From positions 3,410,001 to 3,474,000 of the forward strand of contig NC_057764.1 of the NCBI RefSeq assembly GCF_010389155.1: a stretch of 64,000 nucleotides of DNA, in the 5' to 3' direction. Below the pieces are notes generated by a model. That model was not told where the DNA came from and ran no database searches. It saw only the letters and a list, made by a program, of their open reading frames with translations. The position numbers were made by a program, and so were the translations under genes. Positions 23,108 through 34,451 of this stretch are shown piece after piece (position 1 is the first letter of the stretch; each line of letters begins with the position of its first letter). This stretch comes from Erigeron canadensis. Lineage: Eukaryota; Streptophyta; Magnoliopsida; Asterales; Asteraceae.

Positions 23108-23362
23108 TTTGGATCTGAGAAGACGAAGAGTGAGAGTGAGGAGTGGTTTCTTTTTATGTGCAATTTTACTAGAATACTCTTCCTTATGTATTTTTTCATA
23201 TTAATTTTGACCATAGATGATAGTTGATCCAAGGGCTAAGATGTAGCCCTTGGAGTTCACCACTTTTTAAAGATTCTCATGAATACAACTCATACATATA
23301 TATATCAAGTTCTCTTGAATGAATGAACAGTGAAAAGAAATTCTCCAATGTCCAATATTTAC

Positions 23363-23936
23363 AGAGGTGGGGCTAAGGCCTAGTCCCCCCAGCCCCCACT
23401 ATTCATGTTTTCCTTTATAAGTTTTAGTCCGGTCGAAGTGAAGCTACGTATATATAGTTGCAGTTTGATATTTTTGAAGAGCAAAAAAGTTGCAGGTTGG
23501 TTTTACAAGGAAGAAGATGATAACTATTAAAATCTTTATCTTTAATTCCTTTATATATGTTGAAAGTATCAATTTTACCCCCTGAACTTCTAAAGTTATT
23601 GTTTATGTTACTAGAAATATAAACTATTGTCATGAAGGGAGGATTCATCTTTTTGACTTTTATATCTTTGTATTTTTGTTTATTCTATATATTAGTTTTC
23701 ATATATAATTTACATTATTAACAAGTTAGGATATATATTTAGAACAAATTCAGTCACACTTTACATATAAGTTTACACCCTGATTACAAAAGTTAATGAA
23801 ATTTAATGTTTTTTAATTCTAACTATTTTATAATAAGTCGACTTTCTATAATCACAAACCAATTTCGTTAAAATTAACATGACAATATCTTTGGTCACTC
23901 GGCCCCCGTCAATCTAAAATCCTGGCTCCGCCATTG
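23363..23936. mobile_element. Possible decayed hAT-like element
   Basis: The left end CAGAGGTGGGGCTAAGG and the complement of the right end (CAATGGCGGAGCCAGGA) are similar inverted termini. The GGCGGAGCC word is a common end of plant DNA transposons. No target-site duplication could be matched, perhaps because the right side is disrupted by the adjoining gag duplication. Nothing coding inside. Confidence 0.35.
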
Positions 23937-23938
23937 AA

Positions 23939-24345
23939 AGTGCACAAGCTTGAGACATACATGCGTTGTTGGAGAGATTCCAAAAACATAAGCCAAGTTC
24001 CGTCAGCTCTCCTGAAACTCCGATTGATACCGAGAATTGGATATCTCATATGGAGAAAATTTTTGATTTTCTCGAATGCACTCACAACCATAAGGTGAGA
24101 CCGACAACATACAAATTGGAAGATGATGCACAAAGATGGCACAATACTATAAAGCAAGCTAGAGGTGGAGATGCTTTTTTTGGATACACTTACTTGGAAT
24201 GCTTTTCGTGATCTATTCTGCAAGCAATACTTTTCCAAGGCTGAAAAGGATGCTTATGTTCTTGAGTATGCAAACATTGAGCAAAAGGAAGATGAATGCA
24301 TCACACATTTTCAAACAAGGTTCGTGCTCTTCAGTTGTTCAATTT
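23939..24345 (+). pseudogene. Ty3/gypsy gag fragment, plus-strand copy
   Basis: Encodes part of a Retrotrans_gag domain: TENWISHMEKIFDFLECT, HNHKVRPTTYKLEDDAQRW, then after a one-base shift near 24180 the NAFRDLFCKQYFSKAEKDAY block and QKEDECITHFQTRF. It is broken by that shift and by stops after about 24345. A second, oppositely oriented copy follows directly (24385-24996), so this is half of an inverted duplication. Confidence 0.8.
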
Positions 24346-24384
24346 AAAGCTCTTATGAACCCAACGAGTCTAACAAACCTTGCT

Positions 24385-24996
24385 AGAAATCTATGATGCT
24401 TTCATCTTCCTTTTGCTCAATGTTTGCATACTCCCGAACATAAGCATCCTTTTAAGCCTTGGAAAAGTATTGAATGTAGAATCAATCACAAAAATCATTT
24501 CATGTAAGTTTTTCCAAAAAAGCATCTCCACGTGTAGCATGCTTTATAGTTTTCCACCATCTTTGTGCATCATCTTATAATTTGTATAATGCGAGCCTCA
24601 CCTTATGATTTTCAGTGAATCTAAGCATTTCATGTAAGTTTTTCCAAAAAAGCATCTCCACGTGTAGCATGCTTTATAGTTTTCCACCATCTTTGTGCAT
24701 CATCTTATAATTTGTATTATGCGAGCCTCACCTTATGATTTTCAGTGAATCTGAGAACATCAAAAATTTTCTCCATGGGAGATATCCAATTCTCAGCAGA
24801 TGTATGTCTCCATCTTATGCACATCCACCTGTGCGACCGCACCGACACCTGCAACTGCACTGGCACCTGCACCCATACCCACTTGTTGATGAAATGCTTC
24901 GGCCGTCTTAACCACAAGAGTAGGCAATAAGGTTGTCAAGGACTGGAAAACGGATACAACATTGGGAGTCACTTCATTATTAGGATGAGGAGGCAT
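24385..24996 (-). pseudogene. Ty3/gypsy gag fragment, minus-strand copy
   Basis: Starts with the ATG at 24996 (MPPHPNNEVTPNVVSVF), followed by a Gly/Ala-rich stretch and then ENWISPMEKIFDVLRFTENH in another frame, ending near 24385 in the AEKDAY...EQKEDE region. Relative to the plus copy it lacks the segment between ETYI and ENWIS. It also carries an internal 130-base direct duplication (24496-24625 and 24626-24755). Non-functional. Confidence 0.8.
24496..24755. repeat. 130-base direct duplication inside gag
   Basis: The two copies start CATTTCATGTAAG at 24496 and 24626 and are nearly identical, so the duplication is recent compared with the gag copy it lies in. Confidence 0.92.
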
Positions 24997-25847
24997 CTAA
25001 AAGAAAACACAAGCGAATCAGAAACGATTCAAATGAAGGTCAATGGAAACAAATTGGAACTCAGGAAATGATAGAATCATAATCGAGTTTCTACCCCAGG
25101 CTCATAGGTTAAAATCTAGATAGGTTTACTACAAGAAGTATCTAGAGTTATAATACTATATTTGTAACACCCCATTACCAAACCAAATTATGGAATATCA
25201 CCGATCGAATCTAAACACTATCACAAAGGTGGTAACGAAAGATTTGTTATAATATCTATACAACTTCTATTCATAAACAATGTGATCTTAAATCTTGATC
25301 TTCAATAAAATTTTTGCGCAAAAGCAAGCCAAAATTTAGTCTCCATTATCTCTTCTAATATATATGTGTCACATAGAAAGAAAATGTGATTGAGCTTAAT
25401 GTCTACTTCGCAAGTAGAAGAGAAGGAAATGCAAATGTATAAAATATATATGAATAATAAGTTATAAGGTACTAATTAAATAAGTATATGAGATGGATAT
25501 GTGCAATTTTAGAAGAGTTGAAATGAACTAAAATGCCAAATCCCAACAATTGCATATGAAACATGTTAATTACAACAAGTATTACCTAAAAGGTGTCATA
25601 GGACTACAGATCCATATGTACCAAAGGTGAATGATGAGTTGGCACACAATCTTATTAACAATCCATGGACAAAACAAAAAATAGGGTCACCCCTTATGCC
25701 CCCTAAATCCCTTATACCGCCAACAAAGAGCAGCCGCCATAGCCGCCATAACTGATCACAATCCTACAAAAGGGTCACGCCATCTATGCCACATTAATGT
25801 GCTTATTGTATCACCATAGGTGGTCAATAACCTGTATACCCATAGTA
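24997..25847 (-). other. Gypsy 5' untranslated/LTR remnant; no gene
   Basis: Upstream of the minus-strand gag there is a possible decayed primer site near 25150, then the complement of GGGGTGTTACA at 25162, a typical gypsy LTR 3' end. The far end of that LTR was not found. No coding region was seen. Confidence 0.4.
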
Positions 25848-25864
25848 AATAATCAAAGAGATAA

Positions 25865-26045
25865 CCAATGGGGTTGGTGACCTATAGGTAATGTCTTTGA
25901 CCTTGTGAGTATCCACCTGAGTTCGAGTCTCATTTCTCACATTTGTGAGGGTGGATTAATAGGGGTTTTTTGGGAGTCCTGATTTTCAGGCATACGTGTA
26001 ATTTAAAAGTAGGTGTAAAATAAAATGTCGTTCAAAAAAAATAAT
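25865..26045 (+). mobile_element. tRNA-type SINE with 17-base duplication
   Basis: Starts CCAATGGGGTTGGTGACC, has a box-A-like stretch near 25871-25890 and box B GAGTTCGAGTCTC near 25918, and ends in an A-rich tail. Flanked by AATAATCAAAGAGATAA (25848-25864) and the same sequence with one change (26046-26062). Internal pol III boxes plus a long target-site duplication identify a SINE. Confidence 0.85.
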
Positions 26046-26270
26046 AATAATCAAAAAGATAATTTGAAGTCAATAACAAAAAAAAAACAATTATTTAGTT
26101 TATCATACTTATAATCAAAGGCACATAATTGAAATATACTGAATAAGAATCACCATGAAACAATGACAACAAATAAGCAAGGATAATGCTATTCTATGAT
26201 GAAATAACAAGAAACATATCAAACAGGATTATATCGTAGAATAAAATGATGAATAAAATCTAATAAAGCC

Positions 26271-26387
26271 AAGCTATGTAAGAAATATTTGTTGACAAAA
26301 GTTATGTCAAAGCTATGTAAGAAATATTTGTTGACAAAAGTTATGTCAAAGCTATGTAAGAAATATTTGTTGACAAAAGTTATGTCA
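26271..26387. repeat. 39-base tandem repeat, three copies
   Basis: Units start AAGCTATGTAAG at 26271, 26310 and 26349 and are identical by eye. The period is a multiple of three, which creates a repetitive open frame on the minus strand, but nothing else suggests coding. Confidence 0.95.
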
Positions 26388-26613
26388 AGAATCAAATGAA
26401 ACTTTAAAAGTAAACTATGAAATTCATACAATTATAAAACATGAGTACAAGGAAATAGAATCATAATTTTAACAATTTTTAATAAAACAAGAATCCGTAT
26501 TTAAGTTATTAAACTCTTAAAGCCCAAAATATTCCACCAATCCTCAAATCAATCTACATTAAATAATCTAACCATTAAGGCTCTCTTTACTACAATTGTT
26601 ATCATTTATTCCA

Positions 26614-26848
26614 CTATACGAATACCCGCACAATGCGGCAGTGTGGGTGGCGGCGTGTCGGTGGTGGCGGTGACGACTTGTAGTTGCAACGGCGGCGAGT
26701 AAGATAGATAATTGATGTAAAATAACTCATGTGATTTAAGGAGTTAATGTAGATAATTTAGTAAATAAAAATTGTATGCTATAAATGTTTTACGTAATTA
26801 AAAGATTCCAAAAATAGAATACTAGTCTGCTTTATAAGTAGTTATAGA
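26614..26848 (-). mobile_element. Small non-autonomous Helitron
   Basis: On the minus strand it begins A|TCTATAACTACTTATAAAG (5' end at 26848) and finishes with hairpin CCGCA-TTG-TGCGG, then GTATTCGTATAG|T at 26614. The last four bases are ATAG instead of CTAG, probably by mutation. 235 bases, with a GGTGGCGG-rich body and no gene. Confidence 0.7.
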
Positions 26849-27023
26849 TAATCCCAAGTCTTAGGATTTCACCTCGGTCTAAGACCTTACCAATGGGCCC
26901 AATACTAATTAAGAATTACTGCAAATGAAAAAGGAAGAGTTTTTTTTTCTTTTGTGGAGAGAGTATTTTAAACAAATCTCATGTATAAATTTCAACAGGG
27001 GTGTGTTTTTTTTTATTTAGTAT

Positions 27024-30000
27024 CTAATCTTAATACCTGTACGATGTACGGTAACTATTGTAACACCCGAACAAAGGCGAAGTCATGAGGGTTAAATACT
27101 AAGCACATGAATATTGGATCCATAAAAAGTAACGGACCATACATATGCATAAGGAGCACAACATCATCGTACGTTCATAAAATATAGTTCAAAAGAAGGC
27201 CAACGATCCTAAGCATAACCCATGAGCGGGATCAAATGAATATTGGATCCATAAAAAGTCCAAGTCCAATCCTAACAATGCAATCAATCAACCAACACGT
27301 CTCTGATTAACAAGTTCGCCTGGAAAGTGTACTAAAACGTGTCCACATAAAGTTGGTGAGTTCGTAGGTTTAAGTAATGAAAATCAAGTGTCGGGATTTC
27401 AACCGTTACCGATAAGCGAGGATTGGAATACCTAATCACGCCAAAGGAACCCTAAAAGGTTCCACGTCAACAAAGGCAATACAATAAACGTCAACGTCTC
27501 AATAATCGTCAATATACATATAATAATATCATAATATGGGTTCAACAACCCGTATCCCGAGTATGCTCATGCAGGTGTGGATTCGTCAATCCACTGTCAC
27601 GTCTTACATAATAATATATAATATACGTCATACGTCATAAGTATAATATCGTAATAAAGTGGCCATAATCATATCGGGTGTGGATTCGTCAATCCGCTGT
27701 CACGTCTTACCATAAATATAATATACGCCTTACGTCACAATATATAATAAATGTCTTAATATAATACTGCATAATATGTAAAGTGGATTAAACAATCCAT
27801 ACGTCTTTAGTCAAGCATAAACATAACATGAATACAATGATTTCATAACGTCTTTCGTCCATTTAAACACACGTATAGCATAAAGAAGTCACAATAGTCC
27901 ATAATCGTCTTTCGTCAAACACAAACGCATGCAAAGACGTAAACACAAGCAAACAAGTAGGCGTCTAAACGTCTCGTTCCATATCATAACAAAGTGTATC
28001 AACCGACAACCGTTTAATCACAAGTACACTTTTCACACCAAAATAAAGGAAACGCAGGGGCTACGAAACTCACCTAATGCGATCACGTAATTGTTACCAC
28101 TTCCGAAGGTAAGAAATGAGTCACAAGGCTCAACGATGATCACAACCTACTTCACAAGTATAAAATCAACACAAAATACCCCCAAACGACAAGGCCTAGC
28201 TAGTTTAAGTCATGCCATAACCCCACAATCTCTTTAAAAGCTTCCCCGACCAAGAACAATGATTTTTGCATATGACACCGAATTTGCATATAGGCTTTCT
28301 GAAATTTGCATATAAAAATGAAATATGCATGTGAGAATGCAGATATGCATATGAAGCTCAACATATGCATTTATGGCTCCTTGAGTCCTTCACACGAAAT
28401 TGACCATTTTAGACACCAAATCAAAGCCCGGTTCTTTTACGCAACTTACTACGAGCATAACTAAGCCAAAATATCAACTCGTTAAATAACCCACTTTTAA
28501 AATCGCAAAAATCCCTTTTTTTCAAATCCTAAATCCCAACTAGCTCCAACAAAACTCAAGGATTTGCCCAAGCTAGACACCAATTAAACATCATTTTTTA
28601 TTCCACAACATAAAACAAGTAAAATCATGTCCATTTTACAATCATACACTTGCCAAAGAGAAATCCCTATTTTGATTTGAAGCATTTAACCCTAACCCTA
28701 GATTTTGGGGATTTTGAAGCAATTAAGGCATACAATAACATAAATCGAGTATTTTAAGAGTAAAAACACTTACCAAAAGATCCTTAAAGCAAGAAACCCG
28801 AAATTGAAGCAAGAAGAAGAGTTGAACACTTTAGATGAAAGAAAACCTTGAACTTTTTATGATTATTATTATTATTAAACAAAATACTAATGATTTATTG
28901 ACCACCATGATGATTAAATCCGAAAATAATGAAGAAAACTAAGAAGAAGATGGAGATGGAGATGGAGATGGTGTTCTTGGATTTCTAGAGAAGAAGAAAT
29001 AGATAAGGGAGTGTGTAAGAGAGAAAAGGAGGATAAGAAATGGGTGGGAGGGAAAGAGAGACAAGATCCATAAAAGGGGGAGGGGGTGGGGCCGGTTTGG
29101 AGATAGGAAAATAGGTGGGTTTTTATCCACTAATGTCACACAAATAACTAGTTACCTGGACACGGGTATAATGCAAATGCCTAAAAGCATAAATTACACT
29201 AGCATTCTCAAACATTTATTTTTGAAACATAGATTCGTACAAGTTCAACAAAAAATAATTATATAAGTCAACGGGTCAAAAAGCATAAGTCAAACTAGTC
29301 AAATATTGCGAATGTTACATGTTTCTAGTCAAATTATAAACCGTCTTACGTCACACAATCGACGATCAAGTCTCGTCTAGCCTTTAACACGTTATTAAAT
29401 CGTCAAACAGTAAACGGGGTAAAGTAGATAAAATTTCACTAAATCGTGAAACTTAAATTGCATTTAATCTCGTTTAAGCACGTCAAGTTACAAGTCGATC
29501 GAGCCAAATTACGCTAATGTTACATCTGTATAGATTTTATCATAAAGAAATTCGAATATCCCTCATACATGATTCGAGTATGAAATAAATTGTGGTTAAA
29601 GTAAATCGATGATTAAAACTAAATTATAATAAACAATAAATAAATAGAATATATGTTTAGTTAGAGTTTTAGGTTTACATTAAATTTTTTGAATCACATC
29701 AAAATCGGAACTTGTAAGTATAGTGGATGACGACAAATAGTCTTGTGATTTCGGATCGTAAACTCAAATTTTTGAAGCATGTTAATAACTTATTATAAGT
29801 GATATAAGTAATTAGGAGTTGAAGAATTGAGAAAGAAAAATAAATAATTTATTAATGAGAAAACGATAAATTAAATAAGGTTATAATGTCTTTTATATTA
29901 ATAAGCCAAGAGTTAGAGTTTATTTATAAGTCTAATAAGTAAATTTTGAATCTATATACAATTAAAAAACCTAATTTAATAAAAGGACACGTGTCGATCA

Positions 30001-30059
30001 AGGATTACGCCACATGTCATTTCAAGAATATTTAAATCTTGTTTTGGTTTATTGGTAGA
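27024..30059 (-). mobile_element. Non-autonomous Helitron, same family as 17710-19187, split by a solo LTR
   Basis: Minus strand: 5' end A|TCTACCAATAAACC at 30059; 3' hairpin CGTAC-ATC-GTAC followed by AGGTATTAAGATTAG near 27024. Without the 2466-base LTR it is about 570 bases and aligns along its whole length with the plus-strand copy at 17710-19187, making a widely spaced inverted pair. The CTAG terminus has decayed to TTAG. Confidence 0.75.
27059..29524 (-). repeat. Solo LTR, Tekay-like gypsy by its termini
   Basis: 2466 bases. On the minus strand it starts TGTAACATTAGCG and ends TTCGGGTGTTACA, termini usual in Tekay/Del chromoviruses. The 5-base flanks (ACTAT and TCTGT) no longer match, so it is old or was formed by recombination. 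It contains a near-repeat of about 125 bases around GTGTGGATTCGTCAATCC (near 27574 and 27680) and a cluster of ATGCAT words at 28265-28375. No reverse transcriptase or gag lies inside. Confidence 0.75.
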
Positions 30060-30268
30060 TATAGATATATTAACAAAAGAAAAGTAATTACCAAACCTAT
30101 TAAAGTTTATCCATGACCTATTTTTGAACCATCATAAACCTCTATTTGTATCCAAACCAACCTCATTTATTTGAATGTAAATAAAATTAAGTATTAAATA
30201 ATTAATAAAATAAAAACTGTATAAATAAAAGGTTAGAATAACAAATTACGGGTATTAAAATATCTATG

Positions 30269-30761
30269 TATAGTAAAACCTCTATAAATTAATAATGTTT
30301 GGTACCGAAATATTTTATTAATTTAGCAAGATATTATTATATCGATAAATTAATACATTATTAATTTAAAGAGGTTGACGAACTTGAGGATGAATCGATA
30401 CCTTTGGAACTAGGCACTCGGAAAGAAACATAGTAAGCAACAACAACCTTTCACAACTATTTGCTGCAATATAAGAAGACAATGCCCCACTCTTAACTGC
30501 GATGAAAAGTTTAAAGATTAACACAATATAGTTTTTAAGTTCAAAGAAAAAAAGTGATTATACATTCATTTTTGGTTAGAAAATCTTTAAACATTGAATT
30601 ATTTTTGGAATTATAAATTTTTATTCTGTTGGACCAACATATTTATACTGAGATTTTCAAAAAATTAATTATCTTATTATATTATCGATTGAAGTCGAAT
30701 TTTGTACTGGTCTTAAATTGGAATGAGTCAAGTTATTAATTATATCGAGTTTATTAATTTA
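30269..30761. mobile_element. Possible pogo/Emigrant-like DNA element
   Basis: TAGTAAAACCTCTATAAATT at 30271 followed by AATAATGTTTGG matches the terminal sequence of plant pogo-like (Emigrant) elements. At the other side TATTAATTTA at 30752-30761 could be the start of the opposite terminal repeat, cut exactly where the next Helitron begins. The continuation was not found beyond that Helitron, so this is tentative. Confidence 0.4.
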
Positions 30762-33536
30762 CTAGCTTAGTAACCCGCGTATTACGCAGACACATAATTA
30801 AAAACAAACATTAATTTACCGAAAAATATTTGTATATGTCATGTAGTCCAATAATAAAAAAATATATAAAACTTAATAGAAAGTAGGTAACCCATTACAT
30901 GTAGCAAACTAAAACATTTAAAAGTGAAGATTTTTAATGGAGAAATAGAAAATCATAATTTAATTAGATATGATGTCATAAATTAAATAAATATAAATAA
31001 ATAATTAGTAAGAAAATATCTATTATTGACAAGTAGATTTTTTTTTTAATAAAAATGACATCATCACAATTTTCTTTTATTTATATAAGAGATTGAGTAT
31101 AATCATGGCAAAGATTTACTTTTATGTGATTATATGGATCTTGCTATTTAAATAACTAGATGGGTACCCGGGTAAATAAAAAGCGTCGATTAAATGGTAT
31201 CTTTTTGCTAGAAGGATCTACGAACAAACTGATAGGTTGTATATAGTAGAATATTTGAAAGATGCAAGGGAAATTTTACTAAAACAAATTCAAAAGTAGA
31301 TCATAGTATTTAATAATGATAGCAAACAATTATACGTACTTAGTGAAAACAGATCGATATCAAACATAACAATATGAATGTTTATTATGCATAACAATCG
31401 ATAAAAAAAATTAAAATTTTATTTATCCATCATCATTGTCAACATTGTATACAATGCACATCAATTTCAAGATTAAATGGGAAAGTGGGAGAATGACGTT
31501 CATATACATTGCGACTCAACACATAGTTGGACCCCGGATTAAATCATTCTATGGTCATATTATGCTTGTTTAAGCAACAATTCATCCAAGACTTCCCATT
31601 TACACGAGCATAATATTTATGATGTCTAACATTTGGTAATAGCAGAGCTTTTGGTGTATGTGAAACAAAAAAATGAACGAATAAATTATAAAATCATTGC
31701 ATTTAGTTCAAAATATAGAACTCATGGTGTATATAGTAGAATGTATGAAAGATGCAAGGGAAATCTTACTAAAACAAATTCAAAAGTAGATCATAGTATT
31801 TAATAATGATAGCAAACAATTATACGTACTTAGTGAAAACAGATCGATATCAAACATAACAATATGAATGTTTATTATGCATAACAATCGATAAAAAAAA
31901 TTAAAATTTTATTTATCCATCATCATTGTCAACATTGTATACAATGCACATCAATTTCAAGATTAAATGGGAAAGTGGGAGAATGACGTTCATATACATT
32001 GCGACTCAACACATAGTTGGACCCCGGATTAAATCATTCTATGGTCATATTATGCTTGTTTAAGCAACAATTCATCCAAGACTTCCCATTTACACGAGCA
32101 TAATATTTATGATGTCTAACATTTGGTAATAGCAGAGCTTTTGGTGTATGTGAACAAAAAAATGAACGAATAAATTATAAAATCATTGCATTTAGTTCAA
32201 AATATAGAACTCATGGTGTATATAGTAGAATGTATGAAAGATGCAAGGGAAATCTTACTAAAACAAATTCAAAAGTAGATCATAGTATTTAATAATGATA
32301 GCAAACAATTATACGTACTTAGTGAAAACAGATCGATATCAAACATAACAATCTGAATGTTTATTATGCATAACAATCGATAAAAAAAAATTAAAACTTT
32401 ATTTATCCATCAACATTGTCAACATTGTATACAATGCACATCATTTTCAAGATTAAATGGGAAAGTGGGAGAATAAGTTCACATACATTGCGACTCAACA
32501 CATAGTTGGACCCCGGATAAAATCATTCTATGGTCATATTATGCTTGTTTAAGCAGCAATTCATCCAACACTTCCCATTTACCCGAGCATAAGATTTATG
32601 ATGTCTAACATTTGGTAATAGAAGAGCTTTTGGTGTATGTGAAACAAAAAGAACCAATAAATTATAAAATCATTGCATTTAGTTCAAAATATAGAACTCA
32701 TGTAGCAACTGAGATAGCAACATAGTTCATAAAGAAAGAACATTTACCACATATTTATCATTTGAAAATAGAAACAAATCAATAGAAGGAGGAAAGTAGG
32801 TCATACACTTTCAAGCATCACAAATTTATTTAAACAAAGAGATGATAGATTATGGCAATAGCAATACCCTAATAGTGGTTCCTATATCAGAAAACATAAT
32901 GAAAAAGATGTAAAAAATAAATTAAAATGAAAAGATTTATACTAATTGAAAAAAATTAATAAATTTATACCAAATTAATGGCGGATTGGCAGTCGTCTTG
33001 GTGTCCAGATCTGAGACGTAAAACAAAATAATAAGAACAATTCCAAATAAATTAAAAATAATTAAAATATTTGATGAAACCCCTAAATCTATAAAATTAA
33101 AAATAAAAATATTGATTTATATGAATCACGCACTGGCGTCGATTGATGAACCCAAAAGGAAAAATGAATCACCGGAGGTGGAGGTGATGGATGGTGGTCT
33201 TGGCTATGGATGGCGGTGACGATGGTGATGGAGATGGTGTCACCAATGAAGGAATATCTGGAACAAAAAGAGAGGGGGATTGGGGAGGGTCGCCAGCGAC
33301 GGCAAGAGAGGGGGAGCGGGCACAAGTGAGAGAGAGAAGGAAGCGACGGGGTGGTTTGTGTGATTTTGTTGGCTATACGTATGTTTGGGTTAAGAAATTA
33401 TAAGGGTAGTTTTGGTACTTTAGGTCAGGGTGTATTGTGTGTAGGCTAAATAAAAGTTTAGGGGCATATATGGTATTTCAAAGGTAGATTAGTTGGAAAA
33501 AAAAATAGGCAGTTTGCTTTAATATGGAGTATAGAT
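30762..33536 (-). mobile_element. Helitron (2.8 kb) with internal triplication
   Basis: Minus strand: A|TCTATACTCCATATTAAAGC at 33536; 3' end hairpin GCGTA-A-TACGC, then GGGTTACTAAGCTAG|T at 30762. Both termini and the A/T insertion site are canonical. The body near 33090-33400 is a low-complexity leader-like sequence. No Rep/helicase was found, so it is non-autonomous. Most of its middle is three copies of a 490-base repeat. Confidence 0.88.
31241..32702. repeat. 490-base tandem repeat, three copies
   Basis: Copies start ATATAGTAGAAT at 31241, 31731 and 32220. The first two are almost identical, the third has more changes. Entirely inside the Helitron, with no open frame of note. Confidence 0.95.
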
Positions 33537-34451
33537 ATTTAGATTTAGATTACATGATTATTTTAATCATCTTTTTTTTTTCCGAACATTCAGTCGGTAT
33601 GCGATATCAGGGAAACTCACTCTATAATGATGAAGCGTTGTACGTACCCTAGACAACGAGATGTTGACCATGAACCGTTAATTTATGATTTGGTTATAAT
33701 ATTTATTGCCGAGTTAATCATTATCTTACATTGTTTCTCGAGTTTTAGAAGATAATATTCTTATTATTCTACAATTTGCTCGAGTTAAAAATAATAAAAT
33801 ATATAATAACACTTGTAAAACACCATCTACCAAAATTATTTAAATATTACATAGTTTTTGTAAATAACAACATTTATTTATCAAATGATAACCGAATAAG
33901 ATTCATATTCATTTACAAAAATGTATCATTTTGATACGAATCATTCAATTTCTTTTTATTTGTAATTCGTTTGTTAAATTTTTAACCAACTTAAAGTACA
34001 TACATTAAATTTAAAACTGTTACATACATCGAACTCAAAACTCTTGTGCATCATGCAGGTGACCTAGTATGTGTATATTATCATTATGTTTCAAATAATG
34101 ATACTGAAAGAAAAAAGACGTTAAATATGTTTTTCATTATTCTTATGTTCTACACACATCAAATAATATTTTTATTTTCTACAATAAGTTTTAAAAGGTA
34201 TTACATTTTCATTGTTTTTTTCTTATGTTGCACACTTACACATACATAATAACAAAACCTATTGTGCCTAAAATATAACTTGACATCTCGGTCAACGACC
34301 AGTTATAACACTAGTAAAAGACTTAACAAAGTGTAATTAACGGCCGTTAATGAAAATGGTGATTAAAAGTGCAACATCTCATAGATGGATCATGGTTGTT
34401 GATAAAATGAAATCACAAGGTTAAAAGTTTAAACTGGGAGCATTTGTGAAA
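33537..34451. other. AT-rich gap, no gene recognised
   Basis: Between the Helitron and the MULE. Only short chance frames and AT-rich sequence were seen. Confidence 0.6.

Larger units (their letters stand above)
19216..23291. mobile_element. Large fold-back element full of AATCA-N4-TGATT palindromes
   Basis: A 4.1-kb element with diverged inverted ends (GGTAATTGTTCATT... against the complement of ...GAATACAACTC). It is flanked by ATACATATAT (19206-19215 and 23292-23301), a possible 9-10 base duplication of the MULE kind; the flank is AT-rich, so this could be chance. Inside, 20900-21560 pairs with 22190-22700 as a stem of very high identity. More than 30 copies of AATCA-N4-TGATT occur in both arms. 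The loop 21570-22090 holds a triplicated hairpin. The outer parts of both arms contain CCACCACC-type and CTCTCTCT-type tracts that look like captured 5' leaders. No transposase was seen. Arabidopsis FARE elements are a possible parallel. Confidence 0.65.

Noticed and set aside
22816..23232. 138-codon minus-strand frame in the right arm of the fold-back
   Set aside because: Its length comes from GA/TG microsatellites (Ser-Leu and Thr-His runs); no domain, and the matching left arm has no equivalent frame.
28939..29139. 66-codon Pro/Ser-rich minus frame
   Set aside because: Lies in a solo LTR and depends on a GGAGAT repeat.
33089..33403. Overlapping 78- and 70-codon frames on opposite strands
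   Set aside because: Low-complexity Arg/Gly/Ser-rich frames inside the 5' part of a non-autonomous Helitron; likely a captured leader, not a gene.
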